Assembly: GCA_023433305.1 (NCBI GenBank)
Contig: JAEZCZ010000042.1
Location: forward strand, 1-13,904
From: Pseudomonadota bacterium
Lineage (GTDB): Bacteria; Pseudomonadota; Alphaproteobacteria; Sphingomonadales; Sphingomonadaceae
Direction: 5' to 3'
DNA: 13,904 bases
The stretch's first letter is position 1. Each line of letters begins with the position of its first letter. The notes under the pieces were generated by a model that saw only the letters and a list, made by a program, of their open reading frames with translations, did not search any database and was not told where the DNA came from. Shown here piece after piece: positions 12,295 through 13,904 of the stretch. Made by a program: the position numbers and the translations under genes.

Positions 12295-13904
12295 CTAGCC
12301 TTCCTTGCGAGCCATCTTCTTGCGCTCGTGCGGGTCGAGGTAGCGCTTGCGCAGGCGAATGCTCTTCGGAGTCACTTCGACGAGCTCGTCGTCCTGGATG
12401 TAGGCAATCGCCTGCTCGAGCGTCATCCGCCGCGGGGGAGTGAGGCGGATGCCTTCGTCCTTGCCGCTCGCGCGGAAGTTGGTGAGCTGCTTGGACTTCA
12501 GCGGGTTCACCTCGAGGTCCTGCGGCTTGGCGTTTTCACCGATGATCATGCCCTCGTAGAGCTTTTCGCCGGGGCTGACGAAGAGGATGCCGCGATCCTC
12601 GAGCGCATTGAGCGCGTAGGCGACAGCCTCGCCCTGCTCCATGCTGATCAGCACACCGTTCTGTCGGCCCTGGATCGAGCCCTTGTAGGGGCCGTACTTC
12701 TCGAACAGCCGGTTCATGATGCCGGTACCCCGCGTGTCCGAAAGGAACTCGCCGTGGTAACCGATTAGGCCCCGGCTCGGGGCGCTGAAGGTGATGCGGG
12801 TCTTGCCGCCGCCCGACGGGCGCATGTCGGTCATCTCGCCCTTTCGCTGGGCGATCTTCTCGACGACGGTGCCGGAGAATTCGTCATCCACGTCGACGAC
12901 GACGGTTTCGTAAGGCTCTTCGCGCCCTTCGGGACCTTCCTGGAACAGCACGCGCGGGCGGCTGATCGAAAGCTCGAAGCCCTCGCGGCGCATGTTCTCG
13001 ATCAACACGCCGAGCTGGAGCTCCCCGCGGCCGGCGACTTCGAACGCGTCTTTGCCCGAGCTTTCGGTCACGCGGATGGCGACGTTGGTCTCGGCCTCGC
13101 GCTCGAGCCGGTCGCGGATCACGCGGCTCTGCACCTTGTCGCCCTCGCGCCCGGCATAGGGACTGTCGTTGACGCCGAAAGTCATCGCCAGCGTCGGCGG
13201 ATCGATCGGCCGCGCGGGAACGGGCACGGAGACTCCGGGGGCCGCGATCGTGTTGGAAACGGTCGCCTTGGTCAGACCGGCGATGGCGACGATGTCGCCC
13301 GCTTCGACGCTCTCGACCGGCACGCGCTCGAGCCCGCGGTAGGCGAAGACCTTGGTGGCGCGGCCATCTTCGACCGGGTTGCCGTCCACGTCGATTGCGC
13401 GGATCGGCATGTTGACGTCGAGGCGGCCGCTCTCGATCCGGCCGGTAAGGATGCGGCCCAGGAAGGGGTCACGATCGAGCAGCGTCGCGAGCATCTTGAA
13501 CTCGCCGCTCTTGTCGAGGCCCGGTTCCGGCACGTGGCCGACGATGGTGAGGAACAGGTCGGTGAGATCGCCGGAGCGAACCGACGGATCGGCGCCGGCA
13601 TAACCCGCGCGGCCCGAGGCGTAGAGCACCGGAAAATCGAGCTGGTCGTCGTTGGCGTCGAGGTTGACGAAGAGATCGAACACCTCGTTGAGCACCTCGT
13701 CCGGCCGAGCGTCTTGCCGGTCGATCTTGTTGACCACCACGATCGGCCGAAGCCCGAGCCCGAGCGCCTTGCCTGTGACGAACTTGGTCTGCGGCATCGG
13801 CCCTTCGGCCGCATCGACCAGCAGGATCACGCCATCGACCATGCTCAGGATACGCTCGACCTCGGCACCGAAGTCGGCGTGGCCAGGCGTGTCGACGATG
13901 TTGA
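12295..13904 (-). CDS. typA: Translational GTPase TypA/BipA, 5' end outside window (partial)
   Basis: A ribosome-associated elongation-factor-like GTPase involved in ribosome assembly and stress or cold adaptation. The window holds 535 codons ending in TAG at 12295; the N-terminal 70 or so residues, including the P-loop and switch I, are missing. The first visible codons (from 13902) read NIVDTPGHADFGAEVERILS, the G3 motif, in frame with the rest. NKID (G4) and a LYASGRAGYAG (G5) region follow. Domain II (GRILTGRIESGRLDVNMPIR), the III/V-like domains (TVVVDVDDEFSGTVVEKIAQ, RGLIGYHGEFLSDTRGTGIM) and the TypA-specific C-terminal domain (YALNALEDRGILFVSPGEKL, LEVNPLKSKQLTNFRASGKD) are present, which separates it from LepA and EF-G. 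The protein is about the usual total length (about 605-610 aa). Confidence 0.96.
   Translation of the reverse strand, partial: NIVDTPGHADFGAEVERILSMVDGVILLVDAAEGPMPQTKFVTGKALGLGLRPIVVVNKIDRQDARPDEVLNEVFDLFVNLDANDDQLDFPVLYASGRAGYAGADPSVRSGDLTDLFLTIVGHVPEPGLDKSGEFKMLATLLDRDPFLGRILTGRIESGRLDVNMPIRAIDVDGNPVEDGRATKVFAYRGLERVPVESVEAGDIVAIAGLTKATVSNTIAAPGVSVPVPARPIDPPTLAMTFGVNDSPYAGREGDKVQSRVIRDRLEREAETNVAIRVTESSGKDAFEVAGRGELQLGVLIENMRREGFELSISRPRVLFQEGPEGREEPYETVVVDVDDEFSGTVVEKIAQRKGEMTDMRPSGGGKTRITFSAPSRGLIGYHGEFLSDTRGTGIMNRLFEKYGPYKGSIQGRQNGVLISMEQGEAVAYALNALEDRGILFVSPGEKLYEGMIIGENAKPQDLEVNPLKSKQLTNFRASGKDEGIRLTPPRRMTLEQAIAYIQDDELVEVTPKSIRLRKRYLDPHERKKMARKEG

Overview
The window is GC-rich and densely coded. 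Its gene content and protein style suggest an alphaproteobacterium of the Sphingomonadales, probably an Erythrobacteraceae/Sphingomonadaceae-type organism. This is inferred from several features together: a complex-I NDUFA9-like reductase, a PQQ-type sugar dehydrogenase, curli export genes, a Gly/Ser/Ala-rich PRC-type secreted protein beside a subtilase, and a secreted protein carrying an 'IVVTGDR' N-terminal motif. No rRNA, canonical tRNA, CRISPR array, insertion sequence or prophage gene was found.

Layout. (1) Positions 1-2320, minus strand: a curli-type export cluster, read as LuxR-type regulator, then csgF, then csgG, which runs off the left edge. No csgE fits between regulator and csgF. 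(2) 2582-5022: a plus-strand NDUFA9-like NAD(P)-binding protein whose stop codon is interlocked, in the palindrome CTAG, with that of a convergent SPFH/NfeD membrane pair. (3) 5179-6450, plus strand: a secreted glucose/sorbosone (PQQ) dehydrogenase-like protein with a clear sigma70-type promoter. Its end overlaps the next minus-strand gene by 17 bp. (4) 6434-8163, minus strand: two tandem secreted proteins of unknown function, about 50% identical over 213 ungapped residues, behind one good promoter. (5) 8409-10624, minus strand: a secreted low-complexity PRC-like protein and a secreted subtilisin-like protease. (6) 10686-11884, plus strand, divergent from the protease by 61 bp: an ECF sigma factor and its membrane anti-sigma factor, coupled by ATGA. 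(7) 11885-12294: a 47-aa small protein and a structured non-coding stretch containing hairpins and two tRNA-3'-end-like sequences. (8) 12295 to the right edge, minus strand: the translational GTPase TypA/BipA, missing its N-terminus.

How they may work together. csgF and csgG form an outer-membrane amyloid exporter that the adjacent LuxR protein probably controls. SPFH and NfeD are a known partner pair in membrane organisation. The subtilase, PRC-like protein and ECF/anti-sigma pair look like one envelope-facing module in which the protease could be a target, or an activator, of the sigma switch. The tandem unknown pair is the most clearly undescribed protein family in the window.

Several long open frames lie antisense to real genes; these are by-products of high GC and were rejected. 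The csgG gene has no stop in the window and typA has no start, so both are reported as partial.
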